Source of the DNA: Strigamia acuminata
Lineage: Eukaryota; Arthropoda; Chilopoda; Geophilomorpha; Linotaeniidae
DNA length: 64,000 bases
Reading direction: 5' to 3'
NCBI GenBank assembly: GCA_949358305.1
Contig: OX442318.1
Location: forward strand, 15,420,517 to 15,484,516
Shown: positions 31,788 through 40,631 of the stretch, one piece after another
Layout of the letters: each line of letters begins with the position of its first letter
Position numbering within the stretch: position 1 is the first letter of the stretch
The notes under the pieces: model-generated
What the model was told of the DNA's origin: nothing
What the model saw: only the letters and a program-made list of their open reading frames with translations
Database searches by the model: none
Made by a program: the position numbers and the translations under genes

Positions 31788-32903
31788 ATGACTAATAACC
31801 AGCATCACATGAACACCCGTGGTAAGGAAAGAACTTGTTTGACCGGTGGAATGAATCTATCCGGGTTTATACCTGTTCCTAATGGAACTGAAGAAGTGGA
31901 AAACCACGCGGTCCACAATGGCGTTTCAAATGAAACAGCCGGACCATCTGGAGAGAATAGGGCTCCACGTGAACCTACTCCGCCTGGAGAAGAGGAATGC
32001 ATTCCTGAAGGTTCTCATTTAGGCCGAGGCGGTCTATTATTTTGTCAGGATCACGGTTTGAACCCAAACCAATTTAGATCTTTGACCGAAGTATTAGATT
32101 TCGTGCACGCGCGTCGTACTACGTCGGAGCAACCTAATTCCCCAGCCAGCCAAAGATTAAATAATTTTAGTCCCACTCCTTCGACGCCTATTTCTAGATA
32201 TAGAAATAAAAATGCACAACCTCCTCGTCAAGATCAGTCGAATTTGACACCAGGAGATTTTAATCGTGCTTTCCAGCAACGATTACGAGCGAATAACTTC
32301 GCTCGCAACCAACAAAGAGGATTTACAAATCCAGAGAACTTTGAGAATACGTTCAACAGAGCGAATTTGGGTCCGCCTAATATGGCCAACCCTAATCCAA
32401 GTTTTCCAAACGGATCAAATAGTTGTCCGAATCTCGCTGGAAATTTGAACCCAAATTCAGGTGCGACAAGAGGTCCAAACCGCCGTTTTGACCCAAATTC
32501 TAGATTTGCAAACAATTCTAGTCCAGCACCTAATATGCAAAGGGGTCACCCAGTTCCTCCGAACTCGAATAACCCAAATAATCCTTCTACTGGAACTCCA
32601 GGAAATTCAAATAACTATTTGAATCGGGGTACGCCAGGTAATTCGAACAATCGTCCGAATTTTGGTAATCAAGAAAGTTCGAACAATCGCCCGAATTTTA
32701 ACAATCGAGATAATTCTAATAATCATTCGAATTATGGGAACCAAGGTAATTCGAATAACCATTCGAATTTTGGTAACCACAGTAGACCGAATCAAGGAGG
32801 GTCGAATAATTTCAACCCTAATAGTGGTGGCTCAAGTCAAAATAACTCGAGTCAACCAAACAATGGCGGATCGTCAAATGACAATTCGCGCCCCCCCCAG
32901 TAG
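31788..32903 (+). CDS. Gypsy G gag, N-terminal part (asparagine-rich)
   Basis: 371 codons from MTNNQHHMNTRGKER, low-complexity and dominated by Asn, Ser, Gly and Pro, with degenerate short repeats of the NSNNRPNFGNQ kind (about 32600-32800). It stops just after a run of eight C's (32891-32898). The capsid-like and nucleocapsid parts of gag follow in the next frame. With seven C's the two parts would be one frame, so this is either a one-base slip or a slippage-controlled junction. I recognise no domain here. Confidence 0.75.
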   Translation: MTNNQHHMNTRGKERTCLTGGMNLSGFIPVPNGTEEVENHAVHNGVSNETAGPSGENRAPREPTPPGEEECIPEGSHLGRGGLLFCQDHGLNPNQFRSLTEVLDFVHARRTTSEQPNSPASQRLNNFSPTPSTPISRYRNKNAQPPRQDQSNLTPGDFNRAFQQRLRANNFARNQQRGFTNPENFENTFNRANLGPPNMANPNPSFPNGSNSCPNLAGNLNPNSGATRGPNRRFDPNSRFANNSSPAPNMQRGHPVPPNSNNPNNPSTGTPGNSNNYLNRGTPGNSNNRPNFGNQESSNNRPNFNNRDNSNNHSNYGNQGNSNNHSNFGNHSRPNQGGSNNFNPNSGGSSQNNSSQPNNGGSSNDNSRPPQ

Positions 32904-34017
32904 CTTTGGAATGACGGCTGACGACCTCGCGTCAATTGCCACAACCATGCACAAGTTGATGCAGGCAGGAAAAAGTTCCGCCACTGTCCCTCAAACTAAC
33001 TGTTTGAAACCACCAGATATCCCTGTATTCTCCGGAAAAGCAGAAGAAAGCGAACGCTTTCTCAATATTGTAAAAAATGTCGCATTTCTGCGAAACATGT
33101 CACTCGATGACATGCTTGTTAAAGGCGTGGCCGGTTATTTAACCGAGCAAGCGCATGGTTGGTTTCATGAAAGGAGAGAAGATTTCATATCTTGGGAAGT
33201 ATTTGAACAGGCGTTCAAAGAACGGTTTGTAGCCACTCGACAAGAGCGGACGAACCAACTAACCAAGTTGAAACAACTGGAAACAGAAAGTCTTTACGAC
33301 TTTATGCACAAATATTACCAGTTATGGATATTACAAGACAGTCTTGATGCAAAAGGGGCTGGTTGTCTTTTTATCGGGAGTGTAACTCCTGCTAACGATT
33401 TGCTTTTGCATACGCAAGGCATAGCAGATTTACCTCTGACAGAGATTTATACCGTTATAACTAAAAATAAAGGCTTGTACAGTCGTACAGCTAATGGAGC
33501 AAGGGAAAATATCTCCAATCCAGTCGTTTTCCCACCTCGGAAAACTGACACACGTCCTCAGCCGAAGACAAATGCTAAATCTTTAACTTTGGATTCACAA
33601 GAACAACTTAATAATTGTGAGGAAGAGTTACCTGAGGAGTGCGAGACTGTTTATTTAATAAACGGAGTATTAGATCAGACCAGACGTGGTCAATTAGTTT
33701 GTTACCACTGTAAGAAACCCGGACACATGCGTCGAGAATGTCCAGATTTAAAACCACGTGCAAATTTCAACTCTGAAGAGTTGCAAAAACGAAGTACGCC
33801 GGATTCCCCGACTGTGGATCCTACTTCAAAACGTCCCAATAATAGGTGGATAACTCAAGAAGTGTTGGATGCAACACTAGATGCTAAACTTGATGCGAAA
33901 CTTAATACTTTTGAAAATAAGTTACAAACTTCGCTGACCAACTCGTTGGCAGAAATGGTCAAAACTTTGATCAAGCCCGAATCGACAGATTCAAGTGCGA
34001 CTAGTTCAAAAAACTAG
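32893..34017 (+). CDS. Gypsy G gag, capsid and nucleocapsid part
   Basis: About 374 codons continuing gag in the frame one base on from the N-terminal part. Capsid-like region with PDIPVFSGKAEESERFL, GYLTEQAHGWFHERRE and FVATRQERTNQL (retrotransposon gag signature), then a CCHC knuckle CYHCKKPGHMRRECP at about 33700-33745. Ends at TAG 34015-34017, immediately after the heptamer AAAAAAC. The open frame extends upstream to 32662, but that part is a shadow of the Asn-rich frame. Confidence 0.82.
   Translation, partial: PPSSFGMTADDLASIATTMHKLMQAGKSSATVPQTNCLKPPDIPVFSGKAEESERFLNIVKNVAFLRNMSLDDMLVKGVAGYLTEQAHGWFHERREDFISWEVFEQAFKERFVATRQERTNQLTKLKQLETESLYDFMHKYYQLWILQDSLDAKGAGCLFIGSVTPANDLLLHTQGIADLPLTEIYTVITKNKGLYSRTANGARENISNPVVFPPRKTDTRPQPKTNAKSLTLDSQEQLNNCEEELPEECETVYLINGVLDQTRRGQLVCYHCKKPGHMRRECPDLKPRANFNSEELQKRSTPDSPTVDPTSKRPNNRWITQEVLDATLDAKLDAKLNTFENKLQTSLTNSLAEMVKTLIKPESTDSSATSSKN
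34008..34014 (+). promoter_or_regulatory. -1 ribosomal frameshift site A AAA AAC between gag and pol
   Basis: The gag frame reads TCA AAA AAC TAG. The A AAA AAC heptamer is in the right phase and its zero-frame continuation is an immediate stop, while the -1 frame opens pol. A possible stimulatory stem follows: GGGGA (34023-34027) with TCCCC (34044-34048). Confidence 0.8.
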
Positions 34018-37000
34018 ATCCGGGGGACGAAGGTTTATTCCATTCCCCAGAAGTGGCTAATGCTGCGTCGGAATCTTTATTTATGGATGTAGACACAACT
34101 TGTCTTGAAATAGCCACTAGCCATAGTGGCGGAGTAGAGGAAAATCTGCAAGAAATGACAGAACAATTAAAAAATCTGACATTGTTTCCACACAAGTGCT
34201 ACACGAAGAAATTCTGTAGACTCCGCCGACTCAACAGAGTCATAGGTGGTAATAATTTGCACAATATTACTTTAGGTAATAATAAAGATGATCCTCGAAT
34301 GAAGATCACAATTGGTGGGCTCACCTACAACGCGCTCATGGATACAGGAGCATCTCAATGTTACATTGGGGAACAACTCTTGTCTGAAACTCAGGCTTTG
34401 CCAGAATTTTTGCAAGAGGCCCCCAGAAATATGTTGGTTAACGCTGTAGGCGTAGCACACAAGCCTGTCGGACAAATAACTTTGTGCGTGCAATGGGCTG
34501 ATGAACTTACACCAATGAATTTCATCGTTTTAGCAAAACGAGTTTGTGGCTTGATACTTGGTCACAATTTCATGCGCAGACAGAAAATTAGTCCGCATCC
34601 ACATTTACAAGAGTTCTCTTGTGCAGATAAACCCAATTGGTCCGCCCCGTATGAGTCGGAAGAAGCCAATTTTGCCCTCGCCCCGTTAAATCGAATTACT
34701 TTCGATTATTTAGGACTATCGTCCACTCTCAACTCAATTGAGTTAACAGACACTCCTGTGTTGACTTGGGATGAAAAATTAGTTGAGGAGAGCGACTGCA
34801 CTCCAGAACAAAGACTAGCACTTCGCGAAGTGGTTAAATCGATAACGAATGTATTTCGAGATCAAGTTGGGTGCACTAATGTGACCCAACATCGTATTAA
34901 GTTTAAAGAAGGGCATTCATTGCCCAAAATGCAGTATAGAATGTATAACCCGGCCAAGAGAGCCATTATGACCAAACTAGCTGCAGAATTGGAACAGGAT
35001 GGACTGATTGAAAAGGCCAAGGGGCCATTTATAAGTCATCCAGTCATCGTTGCGAAGCCTGACGGCTCGTATAGGATGTGCATTGACTACCGGTGGCTGA
35101 ATGCCATCACTGAAGTCGAAGTAATACAAATGCCAAGTATTGACCTTTTGTTACATAATACTGGTCCGGCAAGGTATTTTACGTCTATTGACCTTGTTAA
35201 AGGTTACTACCAAGTCGAAATGTGTAAGGAAGATCGTCCAAAGACGGCATTTTACACGCCAAATGGTCCATATCAGTTTGTGCGAATGCCGTTCGGCCTT
35301 TGCAATGCGCCTTGTACTTTCCAGCGTCTGATGGAAGGCATTTTAGGCTCAGCTTTGCAAGACTACGCGTTAGTTTATTTGGATGACGTAATTGTGTATT
35401 CAGATAATTGGGATGATCATCTCAAACATGTTCGAGACGTTTTGGAAAGGCTTAACCAAGCCAACATGACAATAAATAAAGCGAAATCTCGTTTTGGGCG
35501 TACAGAATTAAAATTCTTGGGCCACTGGATTAAACCCGAAGGTCTCTTCGGTGATCCCGATAAAATATCAGCGATCATGAAATTTCCCACCCCCACGTGT
35601 GCTAAAGACATTCAGCGCTTTCACGGCATGACTAACTTCTTCAGGAAGTTTGTTCCAAATCACGGAACTATTGCCGCACCATACACACGTATGATGAATG
35701 AGAAAACTCCATTTGAATGGGGAGATGAGCAGACAGAAGCTTTTAATAAAATTAAAGAGCTACTTTGTGGTGACAATTGTCTACACAAACCAGATATGAC
35801 TTTGCCATTTGTTGTCATGACTGACGCTTCACATGAAGGCTTAGGAGCTGTCCTTTGCCAAGACGTCGATATATTCGATGAAAAGAAGCAGAAAAACATT
35901 TCTGTACCCAGACCTGTAGCTTATGCAAGCAGAGTTTTACGTGGAGCGGAGAAGCGTTATACAACGCCGGAACTCGAATGTCTCGCAGTTGTGTGGGCTA
36001 TCGACCGATTTAAACCATATCTAGAATATGGTACATTCACTTTAGAGTCAGATGCAGAAGCACTGAAATGGTTGATGCGAACGCCTGAACCATCTGGGAA
36101 ATTTGGCCGATGGGCCTTAAGAATCCAATGTGGAAATTTTAAAATTGTTTTTCGAAAAGGTGCTGCTAACCAAGTTGCAGATGCACTTTCTAGAGCCCCA
36201 CTAACAGAGGAAGACATTCCTCTTCGTGATCATGTGGAACCTGTTGAAATTAAACAATACTGGCCTGAGTGGGACGGAAATCCTTCTGTTTCATTAAATC
36301 GTGCCCCAGAGAAACGAGAATATTTGGCTAGTGTACGTTTCTATTTTTCAGAAAATTCTAAAGAATGTTCTGAAGAAAAGGAGGGGGAGGAAGTACAAGA
36401 AACCTTGTACAGTGCGTTGACTGAAGTACTTAAAGAAGTCCCTCCTACAAGGAGAGAAATAATAGATGCTCAGTTACTGGATATTGAATGCAAACGCATT
36501 CGAGAATATTTATTGAATGACAAGGTTGTTGGGATACCACAATCCGAAATAAAAGAATGGAAAAACAAAGTCAAAAACTATTGTTTAGACAGAAAAGAAA
36601 AAGATGGTGATCAAATGATCATCTATTTCAACCCTTCGTTCGAAGAGGAATTAAATGATTCGGGAAACGGCTTTAAAGCCGTTGTACCCAGTTCACTCGT
36701 AAAACGAGTACTCTTCGCTTGTCATGGCCACCCCCTAAGCGGTCACGCTGGGATGAGTAAGACGTTGGAGAAAACACGTTTAATATATTTCTGGCCTGGT
36801 ATGAGTAGAAGTGTCAGGAACTACGTCAAAAGCTGCACGCACTGTGCTCAGTACAAGCCTATTCAACAGAAAAGGCACGCAGCTCCTTACACACCACACA
36901 ACATGACCAATCCTTGGGAATGTATTAACATGGACTTGATGGGCCCGAAACCCGTGGGAAGGTCCCAAAACCAGTATATTTTTGTCATTATTGACAATTG

Positions 37001-38213
37001 TACCAAATTCGTTGAAATTAAGGCTTTGACAAAAGCCACGAGCGCTAACTGCGTTCAAGAATTAAGATCTGTTACAAACAGATGGGGACACCCCAAAAAG
37101 ATTGTGAGCGATAACGGAAAACAATTTGTTTCCGATATTTACAATGAGTATTGCGATATGTACAACATTCGCCCGTCTCATACGAGCACGTATCATGCCC
37201 AGGCGAACCCGACAGAGCGAGCCAATAGAGATATAAAAACCATGCTGGCTGTGTACACAGATGTGCACACGCAATGGCCACGATATTTAGACGAATTCGC
37301 GTTCGCGATGAGAAATAATGTCTCAGCGGCAACGGGCTCAAGCCCGATGTTACTGAACACGGGACGAATCGTAACATTACCTTTCGACCCAAGGATTATT
37401 AAACATGCCAATCCATTTGACAAAGAAAATCCAGAAAAATATGTCAGAGTACTATTGGATGTATTGCGCAGATCGCATCAAGAGATGCATCGCAGAATTC
37501 AATTGAATTTTGAACGACATAGAAAAATACACGAACAAAAGTTCGTAATTACGGAGTTCGAAGTTGGAGATTTAGTTTGGAAACAGACTCACATTCTCTC
37601 GTGCGCAGATAAAAATATCTCCGCTGGATTTGCCGAGAAGAGAGATGGACCGTGGGAAATTACTAAAGTACTTCCTGGCGGAGCGTATAAATTACGCAAA
37701 TTAGCTGATGGTTCGATTGAAAAATCAGTAAATATTAAAGCGTTGTATCCCTATACTCCGTCGTACCCGATTGAGACTTGGAAAGTAGGACAAAAGTCCG
37801 CCTCTTACTCGCCTCAAGAAAATCCTAAATGGATGGACGAAAGTAATCAACTTCCGGATGCTGAGGAAATGGAATTAATTCCTGAAACTTCCTCAGAAAT
37901 TCCAATGGAATTATCCGACTCAACTTCAGTGCAGATTGACAAATCTGCGCCCACAAAGTCTAAACATAGACATAGACAACGCTTAACTGCTATAGAAAGG
38001 AAAGCGGCGTTAAAAAGAGGCGAAATTCCAAAGAAACCGCCTCGAAAACCCCGCAAACCCCAACCGATAGTTCCACGAACTAGCACTCGTCCACGACGAG
38101 AACGAAAACCAAATCCTAAATATGCAGATGAAAATTTCGTGCGAAACATCACTGCAGTATTTAAAAAACCATACCAACAACGAGGAAAAGCCTCAAAGTT
38201 CTGTTGGAATTGA
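34014..38213 (+). CDS. Gypsy G pol: protease, RT, RNase H, integrase
   Basis: About 1,399 codons read by -1 frameshift from gag; the first GTG/ATG-like codon (34053) need not be a start. Protease MDTGASQCY (about 108); RT CIDYRWLN (about 357), SIDLVKGYYQ, YLDDVIVYS (about 455); RNase H VMTDASHEG (about 601) and the DALSRAP end; integrase zinc domain HPLSGHAGMS...CTHCAQYK (about 904-941), MDLMGP, VSDNGKQF (about 1032), PTERANRD (about 1066). The C-terminus is basic and proline-rich (PKKPPRKPRKPQP); no chromodomain recognised. No stop or frameshift seen; potentially functional. Confidence 0.93.
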   Translation, partial: LDPGDEGLFHSPEVANAASESLFMDVDTTCLEIATSHSGGVEENLQEMTEQLKNLTLFPHKCYTKKFCRLRRLNRVIGGNNLHNITLGNNKDDPRMKITIGGLTYNALMDTGASQCYIGEQLLSETQALPEFLQEAPRNMLVNAVGVAHKPVGQITLCVQWADELTPMNFIVLAKRVCGLILGHNFMRRQKISPHPHLQEFSCADKPNWSAPYESEEANFALAPLNRITFDYLGLSSTLNSIELTDTPVLTWDEKLVEESDCTPEQRLALREVVKSITNVFRDQVGCTNVTQHRIKFKEGHSLPKMQYRMYNPAKRAIMTKLAAELEQDGLIEKAKGPFISHPVIVAKPDGSYRMCIDYRWLNAITEVEVIQMPSIDLLLHNTGPARYFTSIDLVKGYYQVEMCKEDRPKTAFYTPNGPYQFVRMPFGLCNAPCTFQRLMEGILGSALQDYALVYLDDVIVYSDNWDDHLKHVRDVLERLNQANMTINKAKSRFGRTELKFLGHWIKPEGLFGDPDKISAIMKFPTPTCAKDIQRFHGMTNFFRKFVPNHGTIAAPYTRMMNEKTPFEWGDEQTEAFNKIKELLCGDNCLHKPDMTLPFVVMTDASHEGLGAVLCQDVDIFDEKKQKNISVPRPVAYASRVLRGAEKRYTTPELECLAVVWAIDRFKPYLEYGTFTLESDAEALKWLMRTPEPSGKFGRWALRIQCGNFKIVFRKGAANQVADALSRAPLTEEDIPLRDHVEPVEIKQYWPEWDGNPSVSLNRAPEKREYLASVRFYFSENSKECSEEKEGEEVQETLYSALTEVLKEVPPTRREIIDAQLLDIECKRIREYLLNDKVVGIPQSEIKEWKNKVKNYCLDRKEKDGDQMIIYFNPSFEEELNDSGNGFKAVVPSSLVKRVLFACHGHPLSGHAGMSKTLEKTRLIYFWPGMSRSVRNYVKSCTHCAQYKPIQQKRHAAPYTPHNMTNPWECINMDLMGPKPVGRSQNQYIFVIIDNCTKFVEIKALTKATSANCVQELRSVTNRWGHPKKIVSDNGKQFVSDIYNEYCDMYNIRPSHTSTYHAQANPTERANRDIKTMLAVYTDVHTQWPRYLDEFAFAMRNNVSAATGSSPMLLNTGRIVTLPFDPRIIKHANPFDKENPEKYVRVLLDVLRRSHQEMHRRIQLNFERHRKIHEQKFVITEFEVGDLVWKQTHILSCADKNISAGFAEKRDGPWEITKVLPGGAYKLRKLADGSIEKSVNIKALYPYTPSYPIETWKVGQKSASYSPQENPKWMDESNQLPDAEEMELIPETSSEIPMELSDSTSVQIDKSAPTKSKHRHRQRLTAIERKAALKRGEIPKKPPRKPRKPQPIVPRTSTRPRRERKPNPKYADENFVRNITAVFKKPYQQRGKASKFCWN

Positions 38214-38557
38214 TAAGTTTTATTCAAAACTTGAGGACTGTAATTATTTACATGACTGACAGGTGTAGTGATTTATAATCTCAACACCGGGGGACAAGAT
38301 ATTACGATATTTATTGAAATTTATATTAAAATATGAATTTGTTGCGATGAATTAAATATTCGGTAGAATATTTTAATTTTTTGGTCGTATTTACATGTAT
38401 TTTAACCAAAATACAGAGAATTACTTTGAAAAGTGATAATCTCGCGTAATTACGAAGGTACGAGACTTACGAGGTGTGATTAAACCTCGAACCCGACAAT
38501 TAATAGGGAATAAAATTCCCTGGGTTCATTGCACACAAACACTTCGTTAAACACGTG
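38214..38557 (+). other. Spacer between pol and ORF3 of G, upstream part
   Basis: Non-coding and AT-rich. Contains caacaccgggggacaag at about 38282-38298, similar to the tract before the right LTR (tcaccgggggatg): a possible internal PPT or a relic. Confidence 0.6.
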
Positions 38558-38559
38558 GA

Positions 38560-38594
38560 TATAAGTGACTTCGTCCCTTCGTCCCTCTTCACTT
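38560..38594 (+). promoter_or_regulatory. Candidate internal promoter for ORF3
   Basis: TATAAG at 38560-38565 and an initiator-like TCACTT at 38589-38594, about 30 bp apart as for a TATA/Inr pair. A similar TATATAAG...TCACTT pair, more closely spaced, occurs in the G LTR (22225-22248). Confidence 0.45.
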
Positions 38595-38657
38595 TTCGAC
38601 TCGAGATTTCAACGCTAATTCAATTAGCAACTTCAGCAAGGAAAACAAGCTTCAACA

Positions 38658-39266
38658 GTAAGTAGTTTTCAAATATATTCTTTGACCAAAGAATTGAAAC
38701 AAAAAAATTGTTCGCAACAATTGAAAATATCGGCGTCCCGATAAAAGTTAAGAAATTCACGTGTTATTATAAGCGTGAATAGGCATTAAATCACTCTGGA
38801 AGTTTAGCTATTCAGTCGAATAGTTAGGTCAAAATTTAATAATTATTTATTAAGTTTAAGTACGTGGGCACTAATTATTTAAATCAAGTCGCGGTCGAGG
38901 CTTGCATAAATTATTTAGCGGTGAATTTTCGATTTGAGATATTTATTAGACTAAGTGTTAATTAATTAATACGAAGTTTATTTTTGATATTCAAAGATGG
39001 AACTAAATAGTTTATAGAAACTACGGGGATTTTTCTTTTGAAAAATCAACAAGTTGCGATTTTCAATGAAAGTCGCTGTCAGGCGAGTCCATTTTTGTGT
39101 CATAAACACAAGGGGAATGTGACTCATTAGTGTCACGTGTTAGGGGTTATAAATAACTCGAGTTGTGTATTTTCGTTGCGAACAATACGTTTTAATTCTT
39201 TGGACTCAAGGAATGATTATTTAGAGTGGAATTATTTTTAATAAAATAATTTATTTGCGTCTGCAG
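38658..39266 (+). other. Candidate intron before ORF3
   Basis: Donor-like CA|GTAAGT at 38658-38663 and acceptor-like TTTGCGTCTGCAG ending at 39266, directly before ATG 39267. A leader exon of about 70 bases from the candidate start would be spliced to ORF3. Sequence-based only. Confidence 0.45.
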
Positions 39267-39953
39267 ATGGGAAGCGGTAAACACCGTTCAAAACGGAGTC
39301 ATCGACGTCATCGTCATGAAAGCTCCAGTTCGTCCACCTCGTCTAGTGACGAGCAACGCCGTTCAGCGGAACGTGCATATTTGAGGGCCCAACCGATACC
39401 AACGGCACCAGCCTCCATGTATGCCCTGACGCCACTGCAATTAGCAACGTTAAATTGGCTGAGCGTCCATCCGGACGGACTCCCGCTCGACTTAAATGCG
39501 ATGATGCAGGCCCCATCCACTTCTGCGCAGCCAACTATTTATGAGTCGGCGCAATTGGCCCCGTTGGCCCAGGTGGCGTATCCGCCCGCGAACGTTGTCA
39601 ACGTCCCGTTGGCTCCGCATTCACCCGAATTTCGGCCGCCAACTGCAAGCGTGGCGCCCACCGTCGCCAACACGTCGTATGCGGCTGCACCGACTGTGGC
39701 GGGACAATCAACGTCTGCTGTGCACCTCCCTGCCGGTGCTGAATCCTCGGCATCAGAGTATGGATGGAACGAGCCGCCACCGGGCGCTCTGCGTTATTCG
39801 GAGCCTGTTTCTCGCAACCGCGAGTATCGAGCGGCCAATAAGGCACGAAAGAAGGACGAGAAGGCCCGCCTGCGCAAAGAACAGTGCGAGCGTGACATGG
39901 CAGCCGGAATACCTCACGATAATATCGTGACGGACCAGGCCACGGAGACGATC
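39267..39953 (+). pseudogene. G ORF3, 5' part (interrupted by copia D)
   Basis: 229 codons from ATG 39267, the first Met after the acceptor-like CTGCAG. The N-terminus is basic and serine-rich (GKHRSKRSHRRHRH, then SSSSSTSSSDEQRR), followed by an Ala/Pro-rich middle and a charged stretch RKKDEKARLRKEQCERD. The frame is cut after codon ATC by the D LTR and resumes in the same phase at 46802, so the pre-insertion gene had about 505 codons. It occupies the env position but I see no signal peptide, transmembrane segment or fusion-like region. I do not recognise the family. Confidence 0.75.
39949..39953. repeat. Target-site duplication of D, left copy (cgatc)
   Basis: Repeated at 46797-46801. Confidence 0.95.
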
Positions 39954-40423
39954 TGTAGCAGAGGAGTGCGCTCACAGTATAAAATACTGTGTGTGGAAGC
40001 GAGTTTAAATGCCGAAACACGGCTAATATGAGCGCAATGACGTGCGCGCACCTCCAGCGCTTGAAAATGGTGGAAAATAAAGTCACTGCACTCTAAAATG
40101 CTCATGAGTGACAAACACAATGTAAAATAAACTAAATGTTTAATAAAAACGAAAATGCTTACATAATTTGGTCCATTTGGATGGAGAAAACACATGAGTG
40201 CTTGCTGGCATGCAAGCGGCCATTGTGATTGAGAAAAACATACATGCACACCATCTGGTGTTAATAATAAGTAATACAAAAGTAAACAGTATAGAGGCAG
40301 CATTATGCCCAATGTTAAATAATGAAATAAATCCTAATAAATACACTAGGCTGCATAATGCAGTAATACTTTAAGAAATGCGCAAAACAAGTACGGAGGA
40401 CTGTTTGGCATCGATAAACAACA
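39954..40423 (-). repeat. 3' LTR of D, 470 bp
   Basis: TGTTGTTTATCG...CTGCTACA in element orientation; matches 46327-46796. Confidence 0.95.
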
Positions 40424-40435
40424 ATTTCCCCCTTC
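40424..40435 (-). other. Polypurine tract of D
   Basis: GAAGGGGGAAAT on minus, before the 3' LTR. Confidence 0.88.
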
Positions 40436-40631
40436 GATGGCAAATAGCCGCAAAAATAAAGAACAAGTTAAGGGAAAAACTTTAAATGTAACTTTACATA
40501 GAATAATAATAATGGAAATAATAATTCGGAATATCGAGCCGGGTACTGTTAAATTAATCGCTACGAAAGCCCGAAAATTCCCACTGGTACTCGATGATCC
40601 TCATAATTCGGGTAAAACTAAATTAAGAATG
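40436..40631 (-). other. 3' UTR of D
   Basis: AT-rich; similar to the D' 3' UTR (55451-55645). No gene seen. Confidence 0.75.
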
